Source: Pseudomonas frederiksbergensis (lineage in GTDB: Bacteria > Pseudomonadota > Gammaproteobacteria > Pseudomonadales > Pseudomonadaceae). Taken from it: a stretch of DNA of 64,000 nucleotides. Made by a program: the position numbers and the translations under genes. Where the stretch lies: assembly GCF_003732665.1 (NCBI RefSeq), contig NZ_MOBP01000004.1, forward strand, positions 124,001 through 188,000. The letters run 5' to 3'. Below are positions 45,658-54,579 of this stretch, piece after piece. Position 1 is the first letter of the stretch. Each line of letters starts with the position of its first letter. The notes under the pieces were generated by a model. That model worked only from the letters and a program-made list of their open reading frames with translations, ran no database searches and was not told where the DNA came from.

Positions 45658-45721
45658 CTTCGCGGGCAAGCCTCGCTCCTACAGATATCACCGTCCGTAG
45701 GAGCGAGGCTTGCCCGCGAAG
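45658..45721. repeat. REPIN-type inverted repeat (gaggcttgcccgcgaag family)
   Basis: Perfect 25-base arms 45658-45682 and 45697-45721 with a 14-base loop. It lies between the convergent AraC-type and acylase genes. Confidence 0.93.
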
Positions 45722-45744
45722 GCGTCAGCCCTGCCACCAAAAAC

Positions 45745-48147
45745 CTACCGCGCCGGCAACAGCTTCAAGGTGCTGCGGGTATTCGCCGTCACTTCTTCAT
45801 CACTGAAATGCGCCTGCATATAAACCCCTTCCACATAAGCCTCAGCCTGGTCGTCATAGTGACTGTCAAACGGCACGCCGCTCTGGCCCACCGGGTTGAT
45901 GGTCAGGCTGTGGGCCGGGTCGGCGAAGTCGATCAGGCGTCGGGTGGAGGGGCCGTAGGTTACCGGCCATGGCGCCGGGCCGATCCGGGCCGAGAGGTTG
46001 TTCGGCACTTCGTGGGTGCCGGGGGCTTCGAACGGGCCGACGTTGAAAATCCTGTCCAGCGGCTTCTGTGCGCCCAACGGATGACCGTGAGTCAGCGTAT
46101 GCACCTTGCCCCACTGCCACTGCGCAAAGTCAGTGCCGAGCACGGTCTTGAGGTGCGCGATGCTCGCTTGCCACGCCACCTTCACCGTATCGGCGCGGGT
46201 TTCCTTGGCCGGGGTGTTGCGGTTGTCCCACCACGGCGAATCAGCAGTCGCGGCCAGACGCGGTAACGCGGCATCGATCACTCGGGTCGAGAGCAGGGTT
46301 TCAAAAAAGTCGTTGCCCAGCTCATCGTGCATCGTCGCGTCGGTGAGGTTGAACAGGAACTGGTTGAACACCGTGGCGCTGATGGAATCCAGCGGATAGT
46401 CGCCCGGCCATTTAGCCAGTTGCTCCACCAGTTTCAGTTCGGCCGGGTCGCTCACCACTTCGCGCAATACCGGCAGCAACGGCGCCAGCAAGCGCGGGCC
46501 GTAAGCGGTGGTCGTGCCCAGCTGCAGTTTCTGGTTGGCCTCGTTGTCCCACTTCACGCTCTTGTCGCTGAGCTGGCGATTGAGCTGTTGGCCGCGATCC
46601 GCCAGGTTGTAGTAACCGGGAATCTCAATGCCGGTGGGCGAGACGGGTTGGAAGTTGGCCGAGACGATATAGCCTCGAGTCGGGTTTTCTTCCTGGGGGT
46701 TGGCGCTGAAGGGGTAGAAGCCTTCCTTGTCCGGTTGATTGCTGCTGCCGTCGAGGATGAAGCCGGGCTTCACCCCGGCCGGGCGCTTGGGCAGCAATGC
46801 CGAGGCCCACCAGCCGATATCGCCCTTGGCGTTGGCGTAGACGATGTTCAGCCCCGGCGCCTGGACCTTGGCGGCAGCGGCGCGGGCCTTGGCCAGGGTG
46901 TCGGCGCGGTTGAGTTGGTAGAAACCTTCAAGAATCGGGTTCGGCGTTTCGAGGAACGCCCACCACATCGCAATCGGGGTTTTGCCGGCGGCGGTGCCGA
47001 GGGCGTCATTGATGATCGGGCCGTGGGGCGACTGACGCAGGGTCAACGTCACCGGTGCCTGGCCCTTCACCGCAATCTGCTGCTCGGTGGTGACCATGTC
47101 CACCCATTTACCGCGATACCAGACCTGGTTCGGGTTGTCCGGGTTGACCTTCTCGGCGATCAGGTCCAGATCGTCGTTCTGGAACATGGTCAGGCTCCAG
47201 CCGAAATCCAGGTTGTGGCCGAGAAAGGCAAACGGCACCAAGGCCTGATGATGCCCGTACAGCTCGAAACCCGGCGCCGACAGTTGCGCCTCGTACCACA
47301 CCGACGGCACCGAGAAGCGAATATGCGGGTCGCCGGCCAGCAACGGCTTGCCGCTTTTGCTGTGGTTGCCGGAGATAACCCAGGCGTTGCTGCCTTCGAA
47401 CTGCGGCAGGCCATTGTCTGCCAGGGCTTGTTCGCTCAAGCGGGCGAGGGCATTGAGGTCTTGCCAGTCGCCGGCGGCGAGGGCCGGGCCGGGCTTGGCG
47501 TGGGTCTTGGCCAGCACGCCTTTGGGCTGCCAGTCGAGGTCGAAAATGTTCAGGTACTCGGGGCCGAGTTGATCGCGCACGTAGGTCAGCAGCGGTTCGG
47601 TGCGAAACGCTGCGGCAAAGCTGTAGGCCATGTAGCCGGCGACGCTGATGCTGTCTTCGGCAGTGAAAGGGCGCTTGTGGATCCCCAGCACGTCAAACTC
47701 GGCGGGCGCGGCGTGGGTGTCCTGATATTGGTTGATCCCGTCCAGGTAGGCTTGCAGGGCCTTCCACGCCGGTGACTGACGATCCAGCGCGGCCACATAA
47801 CTTTCGGCGCGCTCGCGGATGCGCAGGCTGCGGAACAGTTTGTCGGTGTCCACCAGTTTCGGCCCGAGGACTTCTGCCAGTTCACCTCGGGCCAGGCGGC
47901 GCATGGCTTCCATCTGGAACAAACGGTCCTGGGCGTGCACGTAGCCGAGGGCGCGGTACAGGTCGGTTTCGTTTTCGGCACGGATATGCGGCACGCCGCG
48001 CTCGTCGTAGCGCACGGTCACCGAACCTTGCAGGTGTTGCAGCTCCACCTGGCCCTGGCGCGTTGGCTGCTTGCTGTAGATATAGCCGCCAACCCCGATG
48101 ACGAGGATGACGATCAGCAAGGCCAGTACGGTCAGGACGCGTTTCAT
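45745..48147 (-). CDS. penicillin acylase-family Ntn hydrolase, probable acyl-homoserine lactone acylase (HacB-like)
   Basis: This 800-residue precursor has an N-terminal membrane anchor or signal (MKRVLTVLALLIVILVIGVG). An alpha-chain region and spacer follow, then the self-cleavage site Gly252-Ser253 in QFEGSNAWVISG; Ser253 becomes the N-terminal nucleophile of the beta chain. SGKPLLAGDPHIRFSVPSVW and GHNLDFGWSLT are typical of the acylase beta chain. P. aeruginosa HacB (PA0305, adjacent to spuH there) is an AHL acylase of this family. Substrate here, AHL or another amide, is inferred. Confidence 0.85.
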   Translation of the reverse strand: MKRVLTVLALLIVILVIGVGGYIYSKQPTRQGQVELQHLQGSVTVRYDERGVPHIRAENETDLYRALGYVHAQDRLFQMEAMRRLARGELAEVLGPKLVDTDKLFRSLRIRERAESYVAALDRQSPAWKALQAYLDGINQYQDTHAAPAEFDVLGIHKRPFTAEDSISVAGYMAYSFAAAFRTEPLLTYVRDQLGPEYLNIFDLDWQPKGVLAKTHAKPGPALAAGDWQDLNALARLSEQALADNGLPQFEGSNAWVISGNHSKSGKPLLAGDPHIRFSVPSVWYEAQLSAPGFELYGHHQALVPFAFLGHNLDFGWSLTMFQNDDLDLIAEKVNPDNPNQVWYRGKWVDMVTTEQQIAVKGQAPVTLTLRQSPHGPIINDALGTAAGKTPIAMWWAFLETPNPILEGFYQLNRADTLAKARAAAAKVQAPGLNIVYANAKGDIGWWASALLPKRPAGVKPGFILDGSSNQPDKEGFYPFSANPQEENPTRGYIVSANFQPVSPTGIEIPGYYNLADRGQQLNRQLSDKSVKWDNEANQKLQLGTTTAYGPRLLAPLLPVLREVVSDPAELKLVEQLAKWPGDYPLDSISATVFNQFLFNLTDATMHDELGNDFFETLLSTRVIDAALPRLAATADSPWWDNRNTPAKETRADTVKVAWQASIAHLKTVLGTDFAQWQWGKVHTLTHGHPLGAQKPLDRIFNVGPFEAPGTHEVPNNLSARIGPAPWPVTYGPSTRRLIDFADPAHSLTINPVGQSGVPFDSHYDDQAEAYVEGVYMQAHFSDEEVTANTRSTLKLLPAR

Positions 48148-48250
48148 GGTGACTCCTTGTTCTTTCTGGATTGCTGCCCGTGTGGGCTGCAAACATGTAG
48201 CACAGACCTCCTGTGCCGGGCACCACCGTCCTCGAATAGTCCGGAATGCC

Positions 48251-48829
48251 TTACTGCACTTGCACCGCCCACGGACAGTAGCAACCCACCGCCAGCGTAT
48301 GCGTGGCGCTCACCGCACGGCCTTCGTTCAGCGCTTGCAGGATCGGTTCGATAAAGCTGTTGCTGGAATTGCAGGTCAGGCCTTCGCTGTACGGGCCGAA
48401 ATAGGCGAGCTTGCCGGCGCGATCCCAGATTGCTACCGCCGGGCTGGCGGGAATCTGTTCGGAACCGGGCAACACGGTGATGGGTTTGAGGCTGCTCAAG
48501 GTGCTGGGCAACTGGCCGTGGCTGCCGGTTTTTTGAACCGCGTAAAACTCGACGCCCTGAGGTGAATATTGCTCGACCAGTTCGGTGAGGTGCTGTTGAT
48601 TGCCGACGTTGCACGGGCAGGCCGGGTCCCAGAAATGCACCAGGCGAATGGCGCCGGGGCCGGCGAGGTCGTCGGGCAGGCGCAACGGATCGCCGGAAAA
48701 CACTGCGGTGTGTTCGCTGAACGCCCGCAGGTAGCGGCCCTGAAACCAGTCGTAAGCAGCCCACAACACACCGGCGCACACGAGGGCGAGCAGGCTGGCA
48801 AGCAGTGTGGTGCGGTAGGCCGAACGCAT
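48251..48829 (-). CDS. membrane-anchored thioredoxin-fold protein (DUF6436-like)
   Basis: This 192-residue protein starts at ATG 48829 (MRSAYRTTLLASLLALVCAG, a signal anchor). A thioredoxin-like domain has the motif VHFWDPACPCNVGNQQHLTE, in which CPC replaces the usual CxxC. Further cysteines occur at LTCNSS and VGCYCPW near the C-terminus. It is probably periplasmic and redox active, with atypical spacing. It diverges from the alpha/beta hydrolase gene. Function not established. Confidence 0.65.
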   Translation of the reverse strand: MRSAYRTTLLASLLALVCAGVLWAAYDWFQGRYLRAFSEHTAVFSGDPLRLPDDLAGPGAIRLVHFWDPACPCNVGNQQHLTELVEQYSPQGVEFYAVQKTGSHGQLPSTLSSLKPITVLPGSEQIPASPAVAIWDRAGKLAYFGPYSEGLTCNSSNSFIEPILQALNEGRAVSATHTLAVGCYCPWAVQVQ

Positions 48830-48926
48830 GGGTTTCAATCCTCGAAGGTCGCCCAGCTTGCCATGCTTGCCGTGACAGATGAATATCGCAGGCCCATAAA
48901 GTCTGTTTCGCGTTCTGGAATAACCC

Positions 48927-49874
48927 ATGCCTGCCACTTTCGACCCCGATCATTTACGCGCCAGCCTCGGGCCATTGGCCCAGTGGCAGCCGTTGTCGAC
49001 CGAGGGCCTGGCCTATCAAGCGTTCTATGGCCTGGATTTGCCGGGGCGTACCTTGCGCCGTGGTCTGGGGCGGTTTCAGGTCGATGGTTATGAAGTGGTC
49101 AGTCAGGTCTGGTGGCCGGAGCGGGCGAAGGCGACGTTGTTTCTGTTCCACGGCTTCTACGATCACACCGGTTTGTATCGGCATGTGATTGAGTGGGCGC
49201 TGGATCAGGGTTTTGCGGTGATCGCCTGCGACTTGCCGGGGCATGGCCTGTCCAGCGGCGAGCGCGCCAGCATCAAGGATTTCGCCGAGTACCAGGACAT
49301 CCTGCAAGGCTTGTTTGCCGAGGCCCGGTCTCTGGAGTTGCCGCAGCCGTGGCACCTGTGCGGGCAGAGCACTGGCGGGGCGATCGTGATCGATCATGTG
49401 CTCAATCACGGCGCGGACAGTCCGGCCCAGGGCCAGGTGATCCTATTGTCGCCGCTGGTACGGCCACGGGCCTGGGGTTGGTCGCAGTTGAGTTATTACC
49501 TGCTCAAACCTTTCGTCAAAGGCATCGCCCGGCGCTTCAGCGAGAACTCCAATGACCCGGCGTTCCTGCCGTTCCTGCAAGCCGATCCATTACAACCGCT
49601 GCGTTTGCCCACCGCGTGGGTCGGCGCGCTGGGGCGCTGGATCAAGCGCATCGAAGCGGCGGCGAACAGCCCGCGCCGGCCGCTGATCGTGCAGGGGCAG
49701 GCGGACATGACGGTGGATTGGGAACACAACCTTGAGGTGTTGAAGGCCAAGTTTGATCGGCCGCAGGTGTTGATGTTGCCCCAGGCGCGGCATCATTTGG
49801 CGAATGAGACAGAGGCGTTGCGGGAGGAGTATTTCGGGTTTTTGAGCAAGCGGATCAAGGGGCGGAATCTTTAG
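48927..49874 (+). CDS. alpha/beta hydrolase (monoacylglycerol lipase/lysophospholipase type)
   Basis: This 315-residue serine hydrolase has the oxyanion segment ATLFLFHGFYDHTGLYRHVI. The nucleophile elbow is HLCGQSTGGAIVIDH (Ser in GQSTG). The late VQGQADMTVDW and LPQARHHLANE carry the acid and His of the triad. DLPGHGLSSGERASIKDFAE matches the lysophospholipase (Hydrolase_4) subfamily. No signal peptide, so cytoplasmic. Substrate unknown beyond a lipid ester guess. Confidence 0.85.
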   Translation: MPATFDPDHLRASLGPLAQWQPLSTEGLAYQAFYGLDLPGRTLRRGLGRFQVDGYEVVSQVWWPERAKATLFLFHGFYDHTGLYRHVIEWALDQGFAVIACDLPGHGLSSGERASIKDFAEYQDILQGLFAEARSLELPQPWHLCGQSTGGAIVIDHVLNHGADSPAQGQVILLSPLVRPRAWGWSQLSYYLLKPFVKGIARRFSENSNDPAFLPFLQADPLQPLRLPTAWVGALGRWIKRIEAAANSPRRPLIVQGQADMTVDWEHNLEVLKAKFDRPQVLMLPQARHHLANETEALREEYFGFLSKRIKGRNL

Positions 49875-49890
49875 CGGCCTTTAGGGCCTC

Positions 49891-49962
49891 ATCGCGAGCA
49901 AGCTCGCTCCCACAGGGTTTTGTACGCCACAGATCCAATGTGGGAGCGAGCTTGCTCGCGAT
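49891..49962. repeat. REPIN-type inverted repeat (gagcgagcttgctcgcga variant)
   Basis: Arms 49891-49914 and 49939-49962 are inverted copies of a variant arm with gagcgagcttgctcgc. It lies between the convergent hydrolase and DUF2059 genes. Confidence 0.9.
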
Positions 49963-49985
49963 AGCAATCTTCCAGGCGCTAAAGA

Positions 49986-50738
49986 TTACTGACTTGGGTT
50001 AGAGGTATTCTGCCCCACCGCCAGCCCCGCCCGAATCGCCGCCAACGCCGCCTGGTAATACGCCTTGCCCTCATCGGACTCGGCAAACGTGGCGAATTCT
50101 TCCAGCTCGTTATCCGACAAGTCGCGATAAACATAGAGCAGCGTGTTATTCAGGTCGGCGCCAATCTGATCCATCAAGCGCTGGCGCTGCCCGTTCAACA
50201 TCCCCGGTGCCTGACCGCCACCGAGCAGGCCGGGGATCATCGAGCTCAAACTGTCCGCCGCAACCCCGGCAATCGCCAAAGTGACTTCGGCACCCGCCTC
50301 CCGGGCGGGCAGGGCCTGGGCCAGGTGGCCGATGATCAACATCCGCGTGTCACTGGCTTCAATCTTGGGCAAACCCTTGGCGTTTTTCGCCAGTTGATCG
50401 CGCCGGGTCGCCAGCAATTCGGCGGCGACGATTTTCTTGCCCAGCGGGGTTTGGAAGAACGCCAGAGCCGGTTTCGGATCGGCGAGGGTCTTGCGCAGTT
50501 GTGTTTCGGCGCGCTGGTCCATGGCTTGGGGGGCGAAGCGCTGGTTGCTGTTGTTCACCAAGGCTTGAAACACGGCGGGGGGCAGGCTGTTCTGGTAGCG
50601 CTGCTGGGCGGCGGAGAGGGCGTCGTTAAAATGCGCACGTTGGTCTGGCCAACCGGCGACCTTGTACAACTGGTCGTGGCCGTCTGCCCACGCGGGCAAA
50701 ACACAGAACATCAACAGTGAAAAAAGCAAACGGCGCAT
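49986..50738 (-). CDS. DUF2059-type secreted protein
   Basis: This 250-residue protein starts at ATG 50738 (MRRLLFSLLMFCVLPAWADG, signal cleaved after AWA). The helical mature part includes LYVYRDLSDNELEEFATFAE and ESDEGKAYYQAALAAIRAGL, resembling the DUF2059 repeat found in many secreted proteobacterial proteins of unknown role. GGAGTCCC-like ribosome site lies upstream. It diverges from the 2OG-oxygenase gene. Confidence 0.7.
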   Translation of the reverse strand: MRRLLFSLLMFCVLPAWADGHDQLYKVAGWPDQRAHFNDALSAAQQRYQNSLPPAVFQALVNNSNQRFAPQAMDQRAETQLRKTLADPKPALAFFQTPLGKKIVAAELLATRRDQLAKNAKGLPKIEASDTRMLIIGHLAQALPAREAGAEVTLAIAGVAADSLSSMIPGLLGGGQAPGMLNGQRQRLMDQIGADLNNTLLYVYRDLSDNELEEFATFAESDEGKAYYQAALAAIRAGLAVGQNTSNPSQ

Positions 50739-50846
50739 AGGGACTCCTGTCAGCAGGCGACTATTCTCCGTGCGGTACAAGAACTTGTCGAGAATTCGTA
50801 TCAGCCCGCTGCGCGGCTCTGTCGGATTTGCAGGCACAGGAATACT

Positions 50847-51479
50847 ATGCGCGCCATGCAAATACCCTCTGATCACCCGCTGCTGTTACGTATCGTCGAC
50901 GACTTGGCCGAACGGGGCTGGTCGCAGCAGAATATTTTCCTGCCTCTGGATCTGACCCGAGAGTTGGCGGCTGAGTGCCGTAAACGTGCGGCCGAGGGTG
51001 AGCTGGCCCCGGCGGCGGTGGGGCGCGGGCCGACGTCGGAGATTCGCGAAGGGATCCGTGGCGACCATATCCAGTGGCTCGAGCCCGGCGAAACAGAGGC
51101 CTGCGACCGCTACCTGGGCTTGATGGACAGCCTGCGCGAGGCGATGAATCGCGGCTTGTTCCTGGGCCTGGAAGACTTCGAAAGCCACTTCGCCCTGTAC
51201 CCGCCCGGCGCGTTCTACCTCAAGCACGTGGACCGCTTCCGCGATGACGACCGGCGCATGGTCTCTGCGGTGATCTACCTCAACGACGCCTGGCTGCCCG
51301 AACACGGCGGCGAACTGCGCATGTATCTGGAGGGCGGCGTCGAACACAATGTGGTGCCCACCGGCGGTTGCCTGGTGGTGTTCCTGTCGGGCGAAGTGCC
51401 CCACGAAGTCCTGCCCGCGACCCGGGATCGCCTGTCGTTGACCGGTTGGTTCCGCCGTCGCGGTAACGAGCCGTTCTGA
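50847..51479 (+). CDS. 2OG-Fe(II) oxygenase (prolyl 4-hydroxylase-like)
   Basis: This 210-residue protein has a double-stranded beta-helix with the iron triad: HVD in FYLKHVDRFRDDDRR and the distal His in GEVPHEVLPATRDRLSLTGW, the following Arg being the 2-oxoglutarate contact. It would hydroxylate a protein or small molecule using iron, oxygen and 2-oxoglutarate. ATG 50847 or the in-frame ATG 50856 may be used. DUF523 gene starts 2 bases after its stop, so the two are one operon. Confidence 0.87.
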   Translation: MRAMQIPSDHPLLLRIVDDLAERGWSQQNIFLPLDLTRELAAECRKRAAEGELAPAAVGRGPTSEIREGIRGDHIQWLEPGETEACDRYLGLMDSLREAMNRGLFLGLEDFESHFALYPPGAFYLKHVDRFRDDDRRMVSAVIYLNDAWLPEHGGELRMYLEGGVEHNVVPTGGCLVVFLSGEVPHEVLPATRDRLSLTGWFRRRGNEPF

Positions 51480-51481
51480 TC

Positions 51482-51967
51482 ATGCACAAGATTCTGGTAA
51501 GCCGTTGCCTGCTGGGCCACCGCGTACGTTACGACGGCGGGGCGAGCGGGCCGTTTGATCTGTTGGACCAATGGATCGCCGAGGGACGGGTCGTGCCGTT
51601 GTGCCCGGAAGTGGCGGGCGGGTTGCCGACACCGAGGGCTGCGGCAGAAATCCCGGGCGGGCAGGGCGGTGAGGTGCTGGATGGCCAGGCATCCGTGATC
51701 ACCACCGACGGCGAGGACGTCAGTGCGGAGTTTCTGTCCGGGGCTTATCAGGCGTTGGAGTTGGTGCAACAGCACGGGATTCGGATTGCGGTGCTCAAGG
51801 CCAACAGTCCTTCGTGCGGGAATCTGCTGACGTATGACGGGACTTTCAGTGGGGTGAAGGTCAGTGGCGAAGGGGTGACGGCGGCGTTGCTCAAGCGCCA
51901 TGGGGTTCAAGTCTTCAGTGAGCTCGAATTGCCCGAAGCGGCGGCAGCGTTGGCAACCCTGAACTAA
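51482..51967 (+). CDS. DUF523 family protein
   Basis: This 161-residue cysteine-bearing protein (MHKILVSRCLLGHRVRYDGG) has conserved CPEVAGGLPTPRAAAEI and AVLKANSPSCG. These cysteines (SRCLLG, LCPEV, SPSCG) could form a metal or cluster site, but family function is unknown to me. It follows the oxygenase gene by two bases, suggesting joint expression. Confidence 0.87.
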   Translation: MHKILVSRCLLGHRVRYDGGASGPFDLLDQWIAEGRVVPLCPEVAGGLPTPRAAAEIPGGQGGEVLDGQASVITTDGEDVSAEFLSGAYQALELVQQHGIRIAVLKANSPSCGNLLTYDGTFSGVKVSGEGVTAALLKRHGVQVFSELELPEAAAALATLN

Positions 51968-51985
51968 CGCCTGACCCAAAACCCC

Positions 51986-52075
51986 TGTGAGAGCGGGCTT
52001 GCTCGCGAATGCGGTGTATCAGCCAACATCATCATTGGATGACACACCGCATTCGCGAGCAAGCCCGCTCCCACA
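51986..52075. repeat. REPIN-type inverted repeat (gagcgggcttgctcgcgaa family)
   Basis: Arms at both ends of 51986-52075; the left arm has one change (tgtgagagc). It lies between the convergent DUF523 and solute-binding genes. Confidence 0.88.
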
Positions 52076-52091
52076 TTGGATCTCCGGTATC

Positions 52092-52679
52092 TCAGGGCTT
52101 GGGCTCTACGCTCGTTTCCGTCCCAAACCACTTCTGCGTCAACGCTTCCAACCGGCCATCGGCCTTGATCCGCTGCAACGCGTTATCCAGGCTGGCGTGG
52201 AACGCCGGGTTTCCTTTCTGGAACGGAATTGCCAGGCTCACCGGCTCGCTGGCTTTCGGTGCCTCTTCCTTCAACGTCTGCACCAGTAGCATCGACTGTG
52301 GCTGCGGATCTTTGTGCGCGATCACTTGCGCATCGGTGTGGCTGTAAGGTTCGCTGAAGTCGAAACGATCCTTCAAATCCGGGGTCACTGCTATGTGGTT
52401 GATGGCGACGTCGTACTTGCCGGACTCAACGCCTGGCAGCAGGTCGCCGTCTTCGATGACGACGAAGTCGGCCCGCACATCCAGTTCATTGGCCAGCAGC
52501 TGACCCAACTCGACTTCGAACCCGGTGAGTTTGCCGTCGTCCTTGAAATTGAAGGGCGGTGTATTAGCCTCAAGAGCAATACGCAATTCGCCACGGTCGA
52601 AGACATCGTCTATCAATTCGGCATGAGCCAAAGGGCTCAAAAGGGGTAGCAGGCAGATCAGGCCAGGCAAAAAACGCAT
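52092..52679 (-). CDS. solute-binding protein family 3, shortened in lobe 2
   Basis: This 195-residue protein starts at ATG 52679 (MRFLPGLICLLPLLSPLAHA signal), with AAGGAG five bases before it. The first lobe is complete: RGELRIALEANTPPFNFKDD, GFEVELGQLLANELDVRADF, YDVAINHIAVTPDLKDRFDF. After SHTDAQVIAHKD, where the family normally shows DLKGKTVGV and GRIDAALND stretches, the sequence jumps to QSMLLVQTLKEEAPKASEPV and then the normal IPFQKGNPAF end. About 60 residues are missing in frame, so ligand binding is probably lost. No permease or ATPase gene is nearby. Confidence 0.75.
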   Translation of the reverse strand: MRFLPGLICLLPLLSPLAHAELIDDVFDRGELRIALEANTPPFNFKDDGKLTGFEVELGQLLANELDVRADFVVIEDGDLLPGVESGKYDVAINHIAVTPDLKDRFDFSEPYSHTDAQVIAHKDPQPQSMLLVQTLKEEAPKASEPVSLAIPFQKGNPAFHASLDNALQRIKADGRLEALTQKWFGTETSVEPKP

Positions 52680-52815
52680 GGTCACTCCTTTGAATTCATT
52701 ATCGCGACGCTCTGGTTCAGGCTCGCTTTGCTATGGTTGTCGAGGTCCTTCGACAACGAATGGCCGTGAAGTTAGATACGGCCGCGCGGATTTTATGCAA
52801 AAACTGGAGAAGAGA

Positions 52816-53241
52816 ATGAAAACGTTTATGTCACGAGCAGCATTGGCTGGCCTGTTGATGGGTGTGTCGGTGCTGGCCAGCGCCGCTACGCCGGCCCCTA
52901 AAGGGGCGGAAGTGTCCATCGTTTCTCCTGAGGATGGTGGGACTGTCCCGCAAACTTTCAAGGTTAAATTCGCTGTCGAGAATGTTGCGCTGGCGCCTGC
53001 GGGCGATACCACCAAGAACACCGGCCACCACCACTTGCTGATCGATGCCAAGGATGTTGTGGCTGCAGGGGCAGTCATCCCGGCAGATGCCAATCACGTT
53101 CATTTTGGTAAGGCGCAAACCGAAACCGAGCTGACGCTGACACCTGGCAAGCACACCTTGCAGTTGGAGTTGGGCGACATGAGCCATATGGCCTTCGATC
53201 CACCGATCGTGTCGAAGAAGATCACCGTCAATGTGAAATAA
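52816..53241 (+). CDS. DUF4399 family periplasmic protein
   Basis: This 141-residue protein has signal MKTFMSRAALAGLLMGVSVL, cleaved after ASA. The mature domain carries VSIVSPEDGGTVPQTFKVKF, NTGHHHLLIDAK and NHVHFGKAQTETELTL, histidine-rich stretches typical of DUF4399, a small beta-sandwich with no assigned role. ATG 52816 follows GGAGAAGAGA. A strong terminator begins just after its stop. Confidence 0.85.
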   Translation: MKTFMSRAALAGLLMGVSVLASAATPAPKGAEVSIVSPEDGGTVPQTFKVKFAVENVALAPAGDTTKNTGHHHLLIDAKDVVAAGAVIPADANHVHFGKAQTETELTLTPGKHTLQLELGDMSHMAFDPPIVSKKITVNVK

Positions 53242-53245
53242 AAAA

Positions 53246-53277
53246 AGGGAGCCCCTTTTGGGGGCTCCCTTTTTTTA
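53246..53277. terminator. bidirectional Rho-independent terminator (DUF4399 / serA)
   Basis: Stem agggagcccc (53246-53255) pairs with ggggctccct (53261-53270). T runs follow on both strands (A run before it at 53240-53246, T run 53270-53276), so it can end both convergent transcripts. Confidence 0.92.
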
Positions 53278-53278
53278 T

Positions 53279-53346
53279 AGCTGCAAGCTGCAAGCCTCAA
53301 GCAAAAGCGAACTCGACTTGCCGCTTGAAGCTTGTCGCTTGCCGCT
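53279..53346. repeat. imperfect inverted repeat of gctgcaagc units
   Basis: gcaagctgcaagcctcaagc and, inverted, gcttgaagcttgtcgcttgc match at 17 of 20 positions; the left arm is itself a tandem of gctgcaa. It belongs to a repeat family seen in Pseudomonas, different from the REPINs in this window, and lies beside the terminator between DUF4399 and serA. Confidence 0.7.
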
Positions 53347-53349
53347 GTC

Positions 53350-54579
53350 TTAGAACAAGACCCGGCAACGAATGGTGCCGTTGATGTGCTGAAGTTTCTC
53401 CTGGGCGATTTCCGAGTAATCGGCGTCTACGTCGATAACCACGTAGCCGACTTTCTCGTTGGTCTGCAGGAACTGACCGGAGATGTTGATGCCGTTTTCG
53501 GCGAAGACCTTGTTGATCTCGCTCATCACACCCGGAATGTTTTCGTGGATGTGCAGCAAACGGTGCTTGCCAGGGTGAGCCGGCAGGGCCACTTCCGGGA
53601 AGTTCACCGACGATACGGACGTACCGTTGTCGCTGTACTTGACCAGTTTTTCCGCGACTTCCAGACCGATGTTGGCTTGCGCTTCAGCGGTGGAACCACC
53701 GATGTGCGGGGTCAGGATCACGTTGTCCAGGCCGCGCAGCGGGCTTTCGAACTCTTCGTCGTTGGAGCGTGGCTCCACCGGGAACACGTCGATGGCCGCG
53801 CCGATCAGGTGCTTGTCCTTGATCGCGTCTGCCAAAGCTTGCAGTTCAACCACGGTGCCGCGAGCAGCGTTGATCAGGATGCCGCCCTTCTTGATGGCGC
53901 GGATTTCCTTCTCGCCGATCATCCACTGGGTGGCGGCGGTTTCCGGAACGTGCAGGGTGACGATGTCGGACATGGCCAGCAGGTCAGTCAACTTGCCAAC
54001 CTGAGTGGCGTTGCCCAATGGCAGCTTGGTCACGGTGTCGTAGAAGAACACCTGCATGCCCAGGCCTTCAGCCAGGACCGACAGTTGCGTACCGATCGAG
54101 CCATAACCGACGATGCCGAGCTTCTTGCCACGGATTTCGAAGGAGTTGGCCGCGCTCTTGATCCAGCCGCCACGGTGGCAGGAAGCGTTTTTCTCAGGGA
54201 TGCCGCGCAGCAACAGGATCGCTTCGGCCAGCACCAGCTCCGCCACGGAGCGGGTGTTGGAGTACGGCGCGTTGAACACCGCGATACCGCGTTCGCGGGC
54301 AGCGTTCAGGTCAACCTGGTTGGTGCCGATGCAGAAACAGCCGACAGCGACCAGCTTCTTCGCGTGATCGAAGATCTCTTCGGTCAGTTGCGTGCGAGAG
54401 CGAATGCCGATGAAGTGTGCATCAGCGATCTTTTCCTTCAGCTGGGCTTCCGGCAGAGAACCGGTGAGGTACTCGATGCTGGTGTAGCCCGCCGACTTGA
54501 GAACGTCGACAGCCGATTGGTGGACGCCTTCGAGAAGAAGGAACTTGATCTTGCTCTTATCGAGAGAAGTCTTGCTCAT
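53350..54579 (-). CDS. serA: D-3-phosphoglycerate dehydrogenase
   Basis: This 409-residue enzyme oxidises 3-phosphoglycerate in the first step of serine synthesis and can also reduce 2-oxoglutarate to D-2-hydroxyglutarate. The NAD-binding loop is GIVGYGSIG (about residues 155-163). Catalytic Arg240, Glu269 and His292 (NVILTPHIGGST) fall at the same numbers as in E. coli SerA. A C-terminal ACT domain (about 335-409) binds feedback serine. ATG 54579 gives MSKTSLDKSK. It diverges from the dehydrogenase gene that recycles its side product. Confidence 0.97.
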   Translation of the reverse strand: MSKTSLDKSKIKFLLLEGVHQSAVDVLKSAGYTSIEYLTGSLPEAQLKEKIADAHFIGIRSRTQLTEEIFDHAKKLVAVGCFCIGTNQVDLNAARERGIAVFNAPYSNTRSVAELVLAEAILLLRGIPEKNASCHRGGWIKSAANSFEIRGKKLGIVGYGSIGTQLSVLAEGLGMQVFFYDTVTKLPLGNATQVGKLTDLLAMSDIVTLHVPETAATQWMIGEKEIRAIKKGGILINAARGTVVELQALADAIKDKHLIGAAIDVFPVEPRSNDEEFESPLRGLDNVILTPHIGGSTAEAQANIGLEVAEKLVKYSDNGTSVSSVNFPEVALPAHPGKHRLLHIHENIPGVMSEINKVFAENGINISGQFLQTNEKVGYVVIDVDADYSEIAQEKLQHINGTIRCRVLF

